64,000 nt of DNA from an uncultured Tropicimonas sp. (GTDB taxonomy: Bacteria > Pseudomonadota > Alphaproteobacteria > Rhodobacterales > Rhodobacteraceae): positions 124,001-188,000 of the forward strand of contig CANMIP010000006.1 of assembly GCA_947497945.1 (NCBI GenBank), in the 5' to 3' direction. Under the pieces are notes generated by a model, which searched no databases, had not been told where the DNA came from, and worked only from the letters and a program-made list of their open reading frames with translations. Below, in pieces: positions 43,664-53,166 of this stretch. The first letter of the stretch is position 1. Every line of letters starts with the position of its first letter. Both the position numbers and the translations under genes were made by a program.

Positions 43664-44884
43664 TCAGGCATATTCCGCCGCGTCCTGTTCGACGGCTTTC
43701 AACATGTCTCCCATCAGCGACGGATCGGCCGAATGGACCCGGTTCCAGGTCGGGATCGAGGGCGGCTCTGCTGGGTTGTCGAGGAAGATCTGGCCCGCCA
43801 GCACGACATTGCGGGCGAAAAGCTCGATGGCGGCCTCTTCCTGGTGCCGGTCGATCGACAGCCCGTTCATCTTGGCGTCGTTGTAATAGCATTCCAGCAG
43901 GTCGAGCGCGGAGCGGTAATAAGTGGCCTTCAGCGTCCGGAAGACCTCCTCGGAGAAGACCGTGCCGTCAGTGGCAAGCTTGCGATAGAGCGCCTTGCAG
44001 ATATCGACCGACATCCGCGACAGCCCGGCATTGGCGTCCTCTTCCGAAAGCGGTTGGTGCTTGTGGTCATAGGTGTCGGCAATCTCGACCTGGCAGACCG
44101 ATTTCGGCGCGAGGTTGCGCCAGCCCTCGGAAAGCACACCAATCTCCAGCCCCCAGTCCGACGGAATCCGCAGGTCTGCCAGCGTCGAGACCCGCATGGC
44201 GAACTCGCCCGAGAGCGGGTAGCGGAAGCTGCGCAGGAAATCGAGATAATCTCGGTCGCCGACAGTTCGCTTGAGCGCGATCAGCAGTGGCGAGACCAGC
44301 AGCCGTGATACCCGCCCGTTCAGCCTGCTGCCATCGGTGCGCGGATAGAAGCCCTTGGCCATCTGGTAGGGGAAGGCGGGGTTGGTGACCGGGTAGACAA
44401 GGCGGGCCAGCATGTCCCGGTTATAGGTGGTGATGTCGCAATCATGGATGGCGACGACCGAGCTGTCCTGACAGGCCAGCAGGTAGCCGATGCAGGACCA
44501 GACATTCTTGCCCTTGCCGGGTTCGCGCGGCGCGAGATCCATCGCGCGCAGCCGGTCCTGGACGGCAAGCATGCGCGGGCTGTCATTCCAGATCACGGCA
44601 TGGTTCTGCGGCAGCACCGAGAAGAATTTCCGCGCATGGCGGAACTGCTCTTCATTGGCGCGGTCCAGCCCGATGATGATCCGGTGCAGATAAGGCGCGC
44701 CGGACAGCTCCTTGAGGATGTTCTCCAGCGCCGGTCCTTCAAGCTCCGAATAGAGCGAAGGCAGGATGAGCGAGATTTTCCGAGACCCGGCGATGGTGAC
44801 CAACTCGTGGGTCAGGTCTTCCGTGGTGCGGGTACGCAGATTGTGCAGCGTGGCGATATTGCCGTTCTGGTGGAAGTCGGCCAT
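43664..44884 (-). CDS. Glucosyl-3-phosphoglycerate synthase-type glycosyltransferase (GT81-like)
   Basis: A 406-residue GT-A-fold enzyme. It has L-I-L-P-S-L-Y near residue 40, and a metal-binding D-x-D in A-I-H-D-C-D-I-T-T-Y, as in GpgS, which joins glucose from an NDP-sugar to 3-phosphoglycerate. The next gene upstream encodes a mannosyl/glucosyl-3-phosphoglycerate phosphatase-type enzyme, which supports a two-step route to glucosylglycerate or mannosylglycerate, compatible solutes. The sugar specificity cannot be read. It is the last gene of a five-gene minus-strand unit. Confidence 0.8.
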   Translation of the reverse strand: MADFHQNGNIATLHNLRTRTTEDLTHELVTIAGSRKISLILPSLYSELEGPALENILKELSGAPYLHRIIIGLDRANEEQFRHARKFFSVLPQNHAVIWNDSPRMLAVQDRLRAMDLAPREPGKGKNVWSCIGYLLACQDSSVVAIHDCDITTYNRDMLARLVYPVTNPAFPYQMAKGFYPRTDGSRLNGRVSRLLVSPLLIALKRTVGDRDYLDFLRSFRYPLSGEFAMRVSTLADLRIPSDWGLEIGVLSEGWRNLAPKSVCQVEIADTYDHKHQPLSEEDANAGLSRMSVDICKALYRKLATDGTVFSEEVFRTLKATYYRSALDLLECYYNDAKMNGLSIDRHQEEAAIELFARNVVLAGQIFLDNPAEPPSIPTWNRVHSADPSLMGDMLKAVEQDAAEYA

Positions 44885-44896
44885 GGGCGGGTCCTC

Positions 44897-45733
44897 TCAG
44901 AGCTTGAGCTGGTAGAGCAGGTCGAGCACGGCAGAGTTCCAGCCCAGCGGGCCGGGCAATGCCGTGCGGCGAATGAGTCCGGCGGCTTCGCCGGGAAGGT
45001 CGGGGAGCGGCGTGCCATGCGCATTGGCGATGATGACGCCGTAATCGGCGGCCTCCAACATCTCCACATCATTGGGGGCATCGCCAAGCGCGAGCCGGGG
45101 CGGGTTGCCGTAGCGCGCGGCGATCTCGTCCATCCGGTCGGCCTTGGTGCCGCCGAAGGAGAGCGTCAGGAAACGTCCGCCGCGCCGTGCCGTCACGCCG
45201 AGCCGGGTGAGGATGCGCAGGAACTCGTGCAGCTCGTTCGGCCCGCCATAGAACAGGCCCGGTTCGGAGAATCGCCGGCGGGCGGCCAGCCGTGCGGCGT
45301 CGGGCGAGAGCCCGGTTGCCGCGACGATCCCGTCCGGACCGAGATCGTGGAAGCCTTCGAACAGTGTGCGCAGATAGGGCGACACCTCGTTGATCGCGGC
45401 GAGGAGTTCGGGATAGCGGCCAAGTTCCGGCGGCGGGCCTTCCGCGAAAGGCTCGCCATTGCGAGCGGCAGGCGGGGCCTCGACCGGGGCCCGCATCGCG
45501 TCCGGATCGAGGATGCCGGCCCCGTTCTCGACAATCGCCGGACAGGCGTCGCAGCCAACCGCGCGCTGGATCCCGACAATCTCGGCTGCCGTCTTCGACG
45601 AGGCCAGGATCAGCGGGATTTCCAGCTCGCGCAACCGTCTCAGGGCGGTCCGGGCCGGCTCGAAGGAATAGCTCTCGTGGTCCAGCAGGGTGCCGTCGAG
45701 ATCCGTGAAGACGATCAGCGGAGGCTGATCCAT
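44897..45733 (-). CDS. HAD-IIB phosphatase of the mannosyl/glucosyl-3-phosphoglycerate phosphatase type
   Basis: A 278-residue HAD hydrolase: nucleophile motif F-T-D-L-D-G-T-L-L-D at residues 9-18, motif II L-A-S-S-K-T, a C2B-type cap (about 90-190), K-A-D-R-M in motif III and G-D-A-P-N-D-V-E-M in motif IV. V-E-N-G-A-G-I is typical of MPGP. It should remove the phosphate from glycosyl-3-phosphoglycerate. An AGGAG precedes ATG 45733. It lies 12 bases upstream of the synthase gene and 10 bases after the ABC permease stop. Confidence 0.85.
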   Translation of the reverse strand: MDQPPLIVFTDLDGTLLDHESYSFEPARTALRRLRELEIPLILASSKTAAEIVGIQRAVGCDACPAIVENGAGILDPDAMRAPVEAPPAARNGEPFAEGPPPELGRYPELLAAINEVSPYLRTLFEGFHDLGPDGIVAATGLSPDAARLAARRRFSEPGLFYGGPNELHEFLRILTRLGVTARRGGRFLTLSFGGTKADRMDEIAARYGNPPRLALGDAPNDVEMLEAADYGVIIANAHGTPLPDLPGEAAGLIRRTALPGPLGWNSAVLDLLYQLKL

Positions 45734-45743
45734 ACGTGGCTCC

Positions 45744-46517
45744 TCAGTCGCGCACCGCCCAGCCGGCCAGCGCCTTTTCCAATGCGATGACCACGTAATA
45801 GAGAACAATCCCGAGCGCCGCGAGGGCGATCAGCACCGCGAACATCAGCGGGTAGTCGGAATTGGTCTTGCCGGAATCGAACAGCGCGCCCAGCCCGCGG
45901 CCATGCGGCGAGACGATCTCCATCAGGTTGGTGCCGATAAAGGCCAGCGTCACCGCGACCTTCAGCGCGCCGAAGAACTCGGGCAGCGTCTTGGGCAGCG
46001 CGATCTTCCAGAAGATCGTGACCTTGGAGGCGCCGAGCGCGGCGAGGATGTCGCGATATTCCGGCTCCAGCGTTGACAGCCCGATCGAGACCGAGACGGC
46101 GATCGGGAAGAAGGAGATCATGAAGGCGATCAGCACCGTGTTGAAATCATGCGCGCCGACAAACATCAGCGCGACGATGGGGACGATGGTCGCCTTGGGG
46201 ACGGCGTTGAAGCCGACAAGCAGCGGGTAGAGCGCCTCGCGGGCGATCTTGGAGAAACCCATGATCATGCCGATCAATGTTCCGAAGACGATGGCGAGGC
46301 CGAGCCCGGCGACCGTGCGCCAGAGTGTCTGCCAGGAATTGAGCAGGAAGAGGTCGGCATATTTCACATAGGCGGGCCAGAGGTCGGAGGGCGAGGCCAT
46401 CTTGTAGTCCGGCCAGCCCATGGCCCAGACCAACGCCTCCCAGAGCAGCAGGAAGACGATGATGGCGGCAACGGGGATGAGGACCTTGTGGAGGAAACCG
46501 GAATTCATGGGCATCAC
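45744..46517 (-). CDS. ABC transporter permease, NitT/TauT type
   Basis: A 257-residue membrane protein with six helices and the EAA loop near the end of helix four (Y-R-D-I-L-A-A-L-G-A-S-K-V-T-I-F-W-K-I-A-L-P). G-L-G-A-L-F-D-S-G is typical of the SsuC/TauC group. It overlaps the ATPase gene by four bases (ATGA). Together with the ATPase and binding protein it forms an importer of a small organic ion or nitrogen/sulphur compound. Confidence 0.9.
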   Translation of the reverse strand: MMPMNSGFLHKVLIPVAAIIVFLLLWEALVWAMGWPDYKMASPSDLWPAYVKYADLFLLNSWQTLWRTVAGLGLAIVFGTLIGMIMGFSKIAREALYPLLVGFNAVPKATIVPIVALMFVGAHDFNTVLIAFMISFFPIAVSVSIGLSTLEPEYRDILAALGASKVTIFWKIALPKTLPEFFGALKVAVTLAFIGTNLMEIVSPHGRGLGALFDSGKTNSDYPLMFAVLIALAALGIVLYYVVIALEKALAGWAVRD

Positions 46518-47323
46518 GCAGGCTCCGCGGGGCTTCCCACGGGCGCGCGGCCCTGGGCGATTTCGATCTGGTGGCGCAGCACGGTCAGCATCTCTGCTGA
46601 ATCATGCGTGTAGAGATGTTCGAGGTCGCGCGGACCGTCCATCGGCACGTCGAGCACATATTGCGACCGGGCCGGCCGGCCGGAAAGCACGACGATCTTG
46701 TCGGCGAGGAAGATCGACTCGCGCAGGTCATGGGTGATGAGAAGCCCGGTGAACGGCTCCTTCTCCTTGACCTGGTGCATCGTCTGCCAGAGATCCTCGC
46801 GGGTGAAGGCGTCGAGCGCGCCGAACGGCTCGTCGAGGATCAGCACGTCCGGCTGGTGCACCAGCGCCCGGCAGAGCGAGGCCCGCTGCCGCATCCCGCC
46901 CGAAAGCTCGGAGGGCCGCTTGTCCTCGAACCCTTCCAGCCCGACAAGCGCCAGCAGGTACCGCGCCCGTTCCTCCTGCTGCTTGCGGCTGGTTTTCGTC
47001 GGCACGATCTCCATCGGCAGCATGACGTTCTGCAGGATCGTCCGCCATTCCAGCATGACCGGGTTCTGGAAGGCCATGCCAACGGTCGCACGTGGCGACT
47101 TCACCCGCTCGCCATGCAACCAGACTTCGCCCTCGTCCGGCTTCAGCAGCCCGGCCACAAGGCGAGTCAGCGTGGACTTGCCGCAGCCCGACGGCCCGAC
47201 CACGGCGCAGAAGCCCCCCTCGCGCACCGAGAGGTTGAGTTTGTCGAGTACCTGGAGTGGGCCGCTCTTGGTCTGAAACGTGTGGGTCACGTCCTTGATA
47301 TCGATCAGGGGGGCGTCGCTCAT
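46514..47323 (-). CDS. ABC transporter ATP-binding protein, NitT/TauT type
   Basis: A 269-residue ATPase: Walker A G-P-S-G-C-G-K-S-T, Q-loop F-Q-N-P-V-M, signature L-S-G-G-M-R-Q-R, Walker B V-L-I-L-D-E-P-F, and a switch His in I-T-H-D-L. The pattern fits the SsuB/TauB/ThiZ branch. Start chosen at ATG 47323 where homologous sequence begins; the frame is open further. The binding-protein gene is upstream with a 147-base gap. Confidence 0.92.
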   Translation of the reverse strand: MSDAPLIDIKDVTHTFQTKSGPLQVLDKLNLSVREGGFCAVVGPSGCGKSTLTRLVAGLLKPDEGEVWLHGERVKSPRATVGMAFQNPVMLEWRTILQNVMLPMEIVPTKTSRKQQEERARYLLALVGLEGFEDKRPSELSGGMRQRASLCRALVHQPDVLILDEPFGALDAFTREDLWQTMHQVKEKEPFTGLLITHDLRESIFLADKIVVLSGRPARSQYVLDVPMDGPRDLEHLYTHDSAEMLTVLRHQIEIAQGRAPVGSPAEPA

Positions 47324-47438
47324 GTGCTGCTTTCGGATGGTTTGCTTGTTTCCCCTGGCGAGAGTGGGCGGACAGGTTCGGGACGAAACGCGCCCGGAAA
47401 TGCCTGTCCGCACTTGCCGCCAAGGGTGTCTTGTCTTT

Positions 47439-47458
47439 GCCCGGCCGTCTGGCCGGGC
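47439..47458 (-). terminator. Stem-loop between binding-protein and ATPase genes
   Basis: GCCCGGCC and GGCCGGGC pair perfectly over 8 bp around a four-base loop, 12 bases after the binding-protein stop. No T-run follows on the minus strand. Such stem-loops often stabilise the binding-protein mRNA and partly reduce downstream expression. Confidence 0.55.
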
Positions 47459-47470
47459 GCGGAAACGGAC

Positions 47471-48481
47471 CTATTTCAGCGAGAAAAGCCCTTCGGGAAG
47501 GTAGGACGCATCGAAATAGAGCGCGGAATTGGCCGGGTTCTTGAACTCGTAGTTCTTGGCCAGCTGCTCCAGCGCCTTGTCCATGCGGGCATCGTCGATG
47601 CCGCCAAAGCCGTTTTCCATCACGTAATCGGTCAGGACATTGGCTTCGAGGCACAGCTCGAGACGACGCTGTTCGAGCGCCGCATCGGCGGCCGGGTTCC
47701 GCGCGACAACGGCTGCAGCCCCCATGGCGGGGTCGGCCGCAACGTCCTTCCAGCCTGCGGCCACGGCGCCGAGGAACGCCTTGATCGTGTCCGGGTTCTC
47801 CTGTGCGTACTCCATGTTCACGATGATGGCGTTGCCGTAGAGCTCCAGCCCGTGATCGGCCATGAGGATGGTCGAGATATCCGCCTCTTCGACGCCAAGC
47901 CGCACGAGGTTCAGGTAGGACGAGAAGGAGAAGCCGGTGACGGCTGCGACCTTGCCCTCGGCCAGCATCGGCTCACGCGTCGGGAAGCCGACCGGCTCGA
48001 CGGTGACCTTGGACGTGTCGATTCCGGCCGCTTCGGCGAAGGCGGGGAACTGTGCCCAGGCGCCATCGGGGGGCGGTGCGCCGAGGACCTTGCCCTCGAG
48101 ATCCGTCGGGGCCTCGACGCCGAGCGACTTGCGACCGACAATGGCGAAAGGCGGCTTGTCATAGACCATCATCACCGCCGTCACCGGGGCGCTGGGATTC
48201 TGGTCGAGGAATTTCACGAGCGAGTTGATATCCGCAAAGCCCACGGGGAAGGCGCCGGTGGCGACTTTCGGGATCGCGTCGAGCGAGCCCTGGCCTGCCG
48301 TGACCTCGACCTCGAGCCCGGCGGCTTCGAAATGGCCATTGTCGATGGCGGCGAAATAGGCGGCCGAGGGGCCTTCGAATTTCCAGTCCAGCGCGAAGGA
48401 GATCTTCGTGCTTTCAGCATTGGCAACGCCGGCCGTGAGGGCCATTGCGAGGGAAAGGGCTGTAATGGTGCGGTGGAACAC
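47471..48481 (-). CDS. ABC substrate-binding protein, SsuA/THI5-like
   Basis: A 336-residue periplasmic protein. GTG 48481 has an AGGAGGT site six bases upstream and starts a signal peptide (M-F-H-R-T-I-T-A-L-S-L-A-M-A-L) ending near A-N-A-E. The mature N-terminus I-S-F-A-L-D-W-K-F-E-G-P-S-A-A-Y-F-A-A is the NMT1/THI5-like domain, as in binders of pyrimidine thiamine precursors, taurine or other small organics. A TPP riboswitch is not seen upstream. The ligand is unresolved; genes downstream suggest it could be tied to compatible-solute metabolism. Confidence 0.85.
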   Translation of the reverse strand: MFHRTITALSLAMALTAGVANAESTKISFALDWKFEGPSAAYFAAIDNGHFEAAGLEVEVTAGQGSLDAIPKVATGAFPVGFADINSLVKFLDQNPSAPVTAVMMVYDKPPFAIVGRKSLGVEAPTDLEGKVLGAPPPDGAWAQFPAFAEAAGIDTSKVTVEPVGFPTREPMLAEGKVAAVTGFSFSSYLNLVRLGVEEADISTILMADHGLELYGNAIIVNMEYAQENPDTIKAFLGAVAAGWKDVAADPAMGAAAVVARNPAADAALEQRRLELCLEANVLTDYVMENGFGGIDDARMDKALEQLAKNYEFKNPANSALYFDASYLPEGLFSLK

Positions 48482-48587
48482 GCGCGTACCTCCTGTTGAT
48501 TTTATCCGGGGAGCCTGCTTGGAAAGCGTCTCGCGTGGGAGGCAGAGGTCGCGGAATGCCCACACGGGTCGCTTGCGAAAATTGAAT

Positions 48588-48623
48588 TTGATTAATTCTT
48601 ATGCGCACAAGCGGAATAATCAA
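48588..48623. promoter_or_regulatory. TTGATTA/TAATCAA inverted repeat in promoter region
   Basis: Two 7-base arms (48588-48594 and 48617-48623) with a 22-base spacer lie in the AT-rich segment about 105-140 bases upstream of the binding-protein start. It could be an operator or part of the promoter (minus-strand TTGATT with TAAGAA 16 bases on). Confidence 0.35.
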
Positions 48624-48678
48624 GCAAATGTCGCAGGGCGAGTCGCCCATTTTCTGACCGTTTGGTCGAATCCTTTCC

Positions 48679-49149
48679 CTAGCGGTACTTCGCGGAGGTG
48701 ATGAATTCGCCGAAGGATTCACACCAGACAAGGACGGTCGTGTAGGCGGCCAGGTCCGTGGCTTCGGGGAGGTCCAGCACGAATCCGTTGAAGGTTTTGA
48801 CATCGCCGACGAGGAGCGCGTTCTCCTTGAGGGGCAGGAAACTGGCCTCGTCCTCGACGAACTCGGAGACGAGGTAGAGCTTGTAATCCGGGCCCGGGGC
48901 GAGCTTGCCCATATGGGCGACGCGCTCGGAGGAGAGGGCGATTTCGCCTTCGCCCCAGTGGAGGAAGTCGCTTCCCGCGAGATCGCGGGTGAATGTGGCC
49001 CTGAACTCGGCGTCCTGCGATTGCGCGGCCAGCGTTGCGGCGTCTGGCGACGGCGGTGCGGTCAGGATTGGCAGGAAATAGATGCCGAGCGCGAAACCGG
49101 CGGCAAGCGCAATGGAATGGGTCAGAAGCCAGAGGATGACGCGGCGCAT
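48679..49149 (-). CDS. DM13-domain membrane-anchored protein
   Basis: A 156-residue protein. An N-terminal hydrophobic anchor (I-L-W-L-L-T-H-S-I-A-L-A-A-G-F-A-L-G-I-Y-F) is followed by a DM13-type domain: F-L-H-W-G-E-G-E-I, P-D-Y-K-L-Y-L-V-S, K-T-F-N-G-F-V-L-D-L, and V-L-V-W-C-E-S-F-G-E-F with a conserved Cys. DM13 domains are suggested to take part in redox processes; the role of this protein is unknown. ATG 49149 follows GGGAG. Confidence 0.75.
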   Translation of the reverse strand: MRRVILWLLTHSIALAAGFALGIYFLPILTAPPSPDAATLAAQSQDAEFRATFTRDLAGSDFLHWGEGEIALSSERVAHMGKLAPGPDYKLYLVSEFVEDEASFLPLKENALLVGDVKTFNGFVLDLPEATDLAAYTTVLVWCESFGEFITSAKYR

Positions 49150-49410
49150 TGGGGGCTCCCGGGTTGGTTTCGCGGAAGTTTGCGACGGATCGCGGCGCAG
49201 GTCCATGCAAACGAGGCTCTCCGGCGGATCTGGTTGGAAACGGGGTTCGCTGCGGCATCGGTGGGTGCCTGACGGCGGTTGCGTCCTGGCGTTTCGGTGA
49301 ACGGGTTTGGCTGTCGGACACGCTGCGGCAACGCTTCGCATGAGCATCAGATCCCTCCGAACCGGTCGCCGCCATTTAGGGGCGACGCGGCGAAGGGGCC
49401 CAGCTCACAA

Positions 49411-49767
49411 TCACAACCAATGAACCGCGACGGCCAGGCCGAACATCACCGTTGTGATCGGCCCCCAGAGTTTGCGTTCTGCGGCCGACGGCGTGATCCA
49501 GTTCAGCACCATCATCACCGTGTTCATCGCAACGGCACTCCATCCCGTCCAGGACGGCCAACTGGGCCAGCGCCCGTCCGCGGAGAGGATTGCAAGCGCC
49601 ATTCCGCTCAGGATGGCAATGGAAACCGCTGCAACACTGCGGCCGGACCGCGGCAAGGGGCCTTCGATCTGCCCACCTTGCGTTATCCTGCCCCATGGGG
49701 CCCCCAGGATCAGCGCGATCTGAAAGCCGATCACACCGAGGATCATCACGCAGTAGATATAGGACAT
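49411..49767 (-). CDS. Uncharacterised small membrane protein
   Basis: 118 residues with four hydrophobic segments (Y-C-V-M-I-L-G-V-I-G-F-Q-I-A-L-I-L-G, V-A-A-V-S-I-A-I-L-S-G-M-A-L-A-I-L, M-N-T-V-M-M-V-L-N-W-I, V-M-F-G-L-A-V-A-V-H-W-L). I do not recognise the family. The start at 49767 places the first helix right after M-S-Y-I-Y; the frame extends upstream through sequence that looks non-coding. Confidence 0.55.
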   Translation of the reverse strand: MSYIYCVMILGVIGFQIALILGAPWGRITQGGQIEGPLPRSGRSVAAVSIAILSGMALAILSADGRWPSWPSWTGWSAVAMNTVMMVLNWITPSAAERKLWGPITTVMFGLAVAVHWL

Positions 49768-49946
49768 CCCTGTCTGCCCCTCCCTGAAGCATGCGGGTCC
49801 AGGCTGTGGATCGCAGCGGCAGAGCTCATCCGCTCTCTCCGCTGACCTGGCCTTGGTGAGACCTGCCACGAATAACGGCATGGCCGGGCCGGCAAACCGT
49901 TTCACCCTGAGCGTTCTGCCGCAATCTTCACATGCCCGGAATGGCA

Positions 49947-49974
49947 GCGCGCCGCCCCCGGGGGAGCGGCGCGC
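49947..49974 (-). terminator. GC-rich stem-loop after cpdB
   Basis: GCGCGCCGC and GCGGCGCGC pair perfectly over 9 bp around CCCCGGGGGA, 21 bases past the cpdB stop. No T-run follows; a stable hairpin but only a possible terminator. Confidence 0.45.
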
Positions 49975-49994
49975 CAATGGTCGAGGCCCTGCTG

Positions 49995-51974
49995 TCAGAG
50001 CGTGATGCGATAGGCGGCGAAGCCGTCCGCGCCGTCGCCTGCCGCTTCGATCGCAACACCCTTGACGCCATCGATGTGGTCCGCCGCTTTCGGGCCGGTC
50101 TCGAAGATCACCGTCGTGCCGTCCATCGGGGCGAAGGACCAGTTGGCATCCGCCGAGGGGCTGATCGTACCCTGTTCGACGATATAGCGGACGATCACGT
50201 CGCGGTTGGTGTCCGGGGCTTCGAGGATGATCGTGTCGCCCTTCGCACCCGGGAAGCTGCCGCCGCCACTGGCGCGGTAGTTGTTGGTGGCGATGACGAA
50301 CTCGGCGTCGTCGGCAACCGGCGCACCGTTGAAGGTCAGGTTGACGATCCGGGTCGCGTCCGGGTTCAGCTCCTCGCCCTTCGGGCCGAAGCGCGAGGGC
50401 TGGGAGAGGTCGATCTGATACTCGACCCCGTCGATCACGTCGAAATTGTAGGACGGGAAGGCGGGGTTGAGCAGGATCGCATCAGAGGAGCCCGGCTCGA
50501 CCTGGTTGAACATGCCCGCTGAGCGTTCGAGCCAGCCCTTGAGCTGGGCGCCGGAGATCTTCACCGCGCGAACGGTGTTGGGGTAGAGATAGAGATCGGC
50601 CACGTTCTTGATCGCGACATCGCCGACAGCGACATCGGTGTAATACTCGGGCCCGCCGCGACCACCGGCCTTGAAGGGCGCGGCGGCGGAGAGCAACGGC
50701 AGGCCGGCGTATTCGGTGCCCTTGAGCATCTCCTCGACATACCAGCGCTGCGCGATGGAGACGATCTGGACGGAGGGATCGTCGGCAACCAGCGCGAAAT
50801 AGGAATGCAGCGGCGCGTCGGTCTTACCCACGGCGCGGCGGACATAGGCCAGCGTCTCGTCATGCTCCGTCTGCACGGAGGCGAGCACGTCGGCATCGTC
50901 CTCGGCCAGCGCGGTGTAGGAGCGGTCCTCGTTGCGCTTGTAGATCGGGCGCGCTTCGGTGGTGAAGTTCACCACTTTCCAGCTATTGCCGTCGCGCTCC
51001 AGCATCAGGTCGATCAGGCCCATATGGGAGCCCCAGAAACCGCCCATGACCGCCGGCTTGCCTTGCAGCGTGCCCTTCTCGACATCGACGCCCGGCATGT
51101 CGGCATAGGCGGGCGACGGGAAGACGAGGTGATGGTGGCCGGTCAGCACGGCGTCGATGCCGTCAACGCCCGCAACCGCTGTGGAGGCGTTCTCCATGCC
51201 CTCGACCGGATCGGCGCCGGCGATGCCGGAATGCGACAGCGCGAGGATGATCTCGGCGCCCTCTTCGCGCATCTGCGGAACGTAAGCCTGCGCGGTCTCG
51301 ACGATGTCGCGCGCCTGGACATTGCCTTCGAGGTGACGGCGATCCCAGTTCATGATCTGCGGCGGCACGAAGCCGATGACACCGATCTTGATCGGCGCCT
51401 TGGTGCCGTCGCCGAGCTCGATCTCGCGCTCGAGGATCACGTAGGGCTTCAGCATCGTCTTGTCTGCGGTCGGCGTGCCACCCATCTCCTTGACCACGTT
51501 GGCGGAGACGACCGGGAACTCGGCCCCGGCAAGCGATTTCTCGAGGAAGTCGAGGCCGTAGTTGAACTCGTGGTTTCCGAGCGTGGAGGCATCGAAGCCC
51601 ACGGTGTTCATCGCGGTGATGACCGGGTGGGTGTCGCCTTCCTTCATGCCGCGCTCATAGGCGATATAGTCGCCCATCGGGTTGCCCTGCAGGAAGTCGC
51701 CATTGTCGAAAAGCAGCGAGTTGGTGGCCTCGGCGCGGACATCGTTGATCAGGCTCGCGGTGCGGGAGAGGCCGACGGTGTCGCGCGGCTTGTCCGAGTA
51801 ATAATCATAGGGGAAGACATGGACGTGCAGGTCCGTCGTTTCCATGATCCGCAGATGCGCCTGGTTGCCGGCGGCGCGGGCCGAATAGGGGTGCAGCGCG
51901 ATCAGCGAGGCGCCGGCGAGGCCGGTGGCCATGAAGCCGCGGCGGGAAAACTGGAACGGAGATTTCTGGGACAT
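49995..51974 (-). CDS. cpdB: 2',3'-cyclic-nucleotide 2'-phosphodiesterase/3'-nucleotidase-type protein
   Basis: A 659-residue periplasmic metallophosphatase. A Tat-type signal ([10 protein letters not shown]) is at the N-terminus. The metallophosphatase domain has [23 protein letters not shown], and G-H-H-H-L-V-F; the C-terminal 5'-nucleotidase domain follows (about 380-640) with N-N-Y-R-A-S-G-G-G. The bifunctional 2',3'-cyclic phosphodiesterase/3'-nucleotidase scavenges nucleotides. I started at ATG 51974, giving a clean Tat signal. Confidence 0.88.
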   Translation of the reverse strand: MSQKSPFQFSRRGFMATGLAGASLIALHPYSARAAGNQAHLRIMETTDLHVHVFPYDYYSDKPRDTVGLSRTASLINDVRAEATNSLLFDNGDFLQGNPMGDYIAYERGMKEGDTHPVITAMNTVGFDASTLGNHEFNYGLDFLEKSLAGAEFPVVSANVVKEMGGTPTADKTMLKPYVILEREIELGDGTKAPIKIGVIGFVPPQIMNWDRRHLEGNVQARDIVETAQAYVPQMREEGAEIILALSHSGIAGADPVEGMENASTAVAGVDGIDAVLTGHHHLVFPSPAYADMPGVDVEKGTLQGKPAVMGGFWGSHMGLIDLMLERDGNSWKVVNFTTEARPIYKRNEDRSYTALAEDDADVLASVQTEHDETLAYVRRAVGKTDAPLHSYFALVADDPSVQIVSIAQRWYVEEMLKGTEYAGLPLLSAAAPFKAGGRGGPEYYTDVAVGDVAIKNVADLYLYPNTVRAVKISGAQLKGWLERSAGMFNQVEPGSSDAILLNPAFPSYNFDVIDGVEYQIDLSQPSRFGPKGEELNPDATRIVNLTFNGAPVADDAEFVIATNNYRASGGGSFPGAKGDTIILEAPDTNRDVIVRYIVEQGTISPSADANWSFAPMDGTTVIFETGPKAADHIDGVKGVAIEAAGDGADGFAAYRITL

Positions 51975-52154
51975 GGAAATGCCTTTCGGTCTGAAGTCTG
52001 GCGCGGTGGGTAGCGCCGTCACGTCACAGTAGCATGAAACATCAGGCGTCTTGAAAATGAAACCCGTTTCGATGCCGGTCCCGGCGGGCATTTCCGGGGT
52101 TTGCCATTGGCGCGCGGCCATGGCTTAGTCCGCCCGGACAAGACGGAGAGAATC

Positions 52155-53123
52155 GTGCGGATCGCGGAGCAGGTGACATTCGGTGGCGGCGGGCTCGATC
52201 GCTCGGCGCAATTGCGGGACGATGAGCCGGCGCTGGCACGGATGCTGGCGCATGCGGGGACGCGGATCCTGCCGCTCTGGCGCGGCAAGCCGCAGATCCA
52301 GGGCGGGGGCGCGCTTGCGCTGGCGCCGGTCGCCCCGGGCGATGCCGTGCTCGGCCATGCCGCGGAGGGCGCGATCTTCCTTGGCCTGAGCGAGGGACGC
52401 CCGTGGTTCGCCGTCGACATATCCGCCTGGGAGCCGGAAGGGCAGGATGTCGACGGGCTCGACACCTTCCTGGACCCGAGCGAACAGCGATTCCCCGGGG
52501 CGCCGGACGGTGTGCGTTTCGCCGAGTTGCGCGGCGTCATGACCCGGCTGTCTCCCGCCGATGCCGAGCTGGCGGCCACGGCGCGCGGCTTGCTGGAATG
52601 GCAGCGAACGCATCGCTTCTGTGCCCGATGCGGCGCGGAAAGCCTGCCGGCGAAGGCGGGATGGCAACGGGATTGCCCGGCCTGTGACAGCTCCCATTTC
52701 CCGCGCACGGACCCGGTGGTCATCATGCTGATCACGCATGGAAACTCGGTGCTTGTCGGCCGGTCCCCGGCCTGGCCGGAAGGTTTCTTCTCCCTGCTTG
52801 CGGGGTTTGTCGAGCCGGGCGAGACCGTCGAGGCGGCTGTCCGGCGCGAGGTGTTCGAGGAGGCGAGGGTGCGGGTCGGAGCGGTCTCCTATCTCGCCTC
52901 GCAGCCATGGCCGTTCCCGGCTTCGCTGATGCTGGGCTGCCGGGGGGAGGCGCTTGGTCGCGAGATCGAGATCGACCCGGCGGAGATCGCCGAGGCCCGC
53001 TGGATGAGTCGTGAGGAGATGCTTCTGGCGCTGGCGGGCGAGCATGAGTGTGTCCGCGCTGCTCGTCCCGGCGCCATCGCGCGGTTCCTTCTGGAAAACT
53101 GGCTTGCAGACCGTCTCGATTGA
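52155..53123 (+). CDS. nudC: NAD(+) diphosphatase NudC
   Basis: A 322-residue Nudix enzyme hydrolysing NAD(H) to NMN(H) and AMP and removing NAD caps from RNA. It has an N-terminal domain, a zinc ribbon (C-A-R-C-G ... C-P-A-C-D), the Nudix box G-F-V-E-P-G-E ... R-R-E-V-F-E-E, and the NudC-type S-Q-P-W-P-F-P-A-S-L-M. GTG 52155 with GGAGAG upstream starts M-R-I-A-E-Q-V-T-F, as in related genomes; the ATG at 52101 would add 18 residues. Confidence 0.93.
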   Translation: MRIAEQVTFGGGGLDRSAQLRDDEPALARMLAHAGTRILPLWRGKPQIQGGGALALAPVAPGDAVLGHAAEGAIFLGLSEGRPWFAVDISAWEPEGQDVDGLDTFLDPSEQRFPGAPDGVRFAELRGVMTRLSPADAELAATARGLLEWQRTHRFCARCGAESLPAKAGWQRDCPACDSSHFPRTDPVVIMLITHGNSVLVGRSPAWPEGFFSLLAGFVEPGETVEAAVRREVFEEARVRVGAVSYLASQPWPFPASLMLGCRGEALGREIEIDPAEIAEARWMSREEMLLALAGEHECVRAARPGAIARFLLENWLADRLD

Positions 53124-53166
53124 GGCAAAACGGGACCGGCAGGCAAGGATAATGGCAGGACGCGTT

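Noticed and set aside
48482-48678. Possible TPP riboswitch before the THI5-like binding-protein gene
   Set aside because: I looked for the conserved CUGAGA and ACC-x-GAACCUGAUC elements on the minus strand and found neither.
51975-52154. Pho box upstream of cpdB
   Set aside because: Only a short TGACG direct repeat is present; the two spaced CTGTCAT-like repeats needed are absent.
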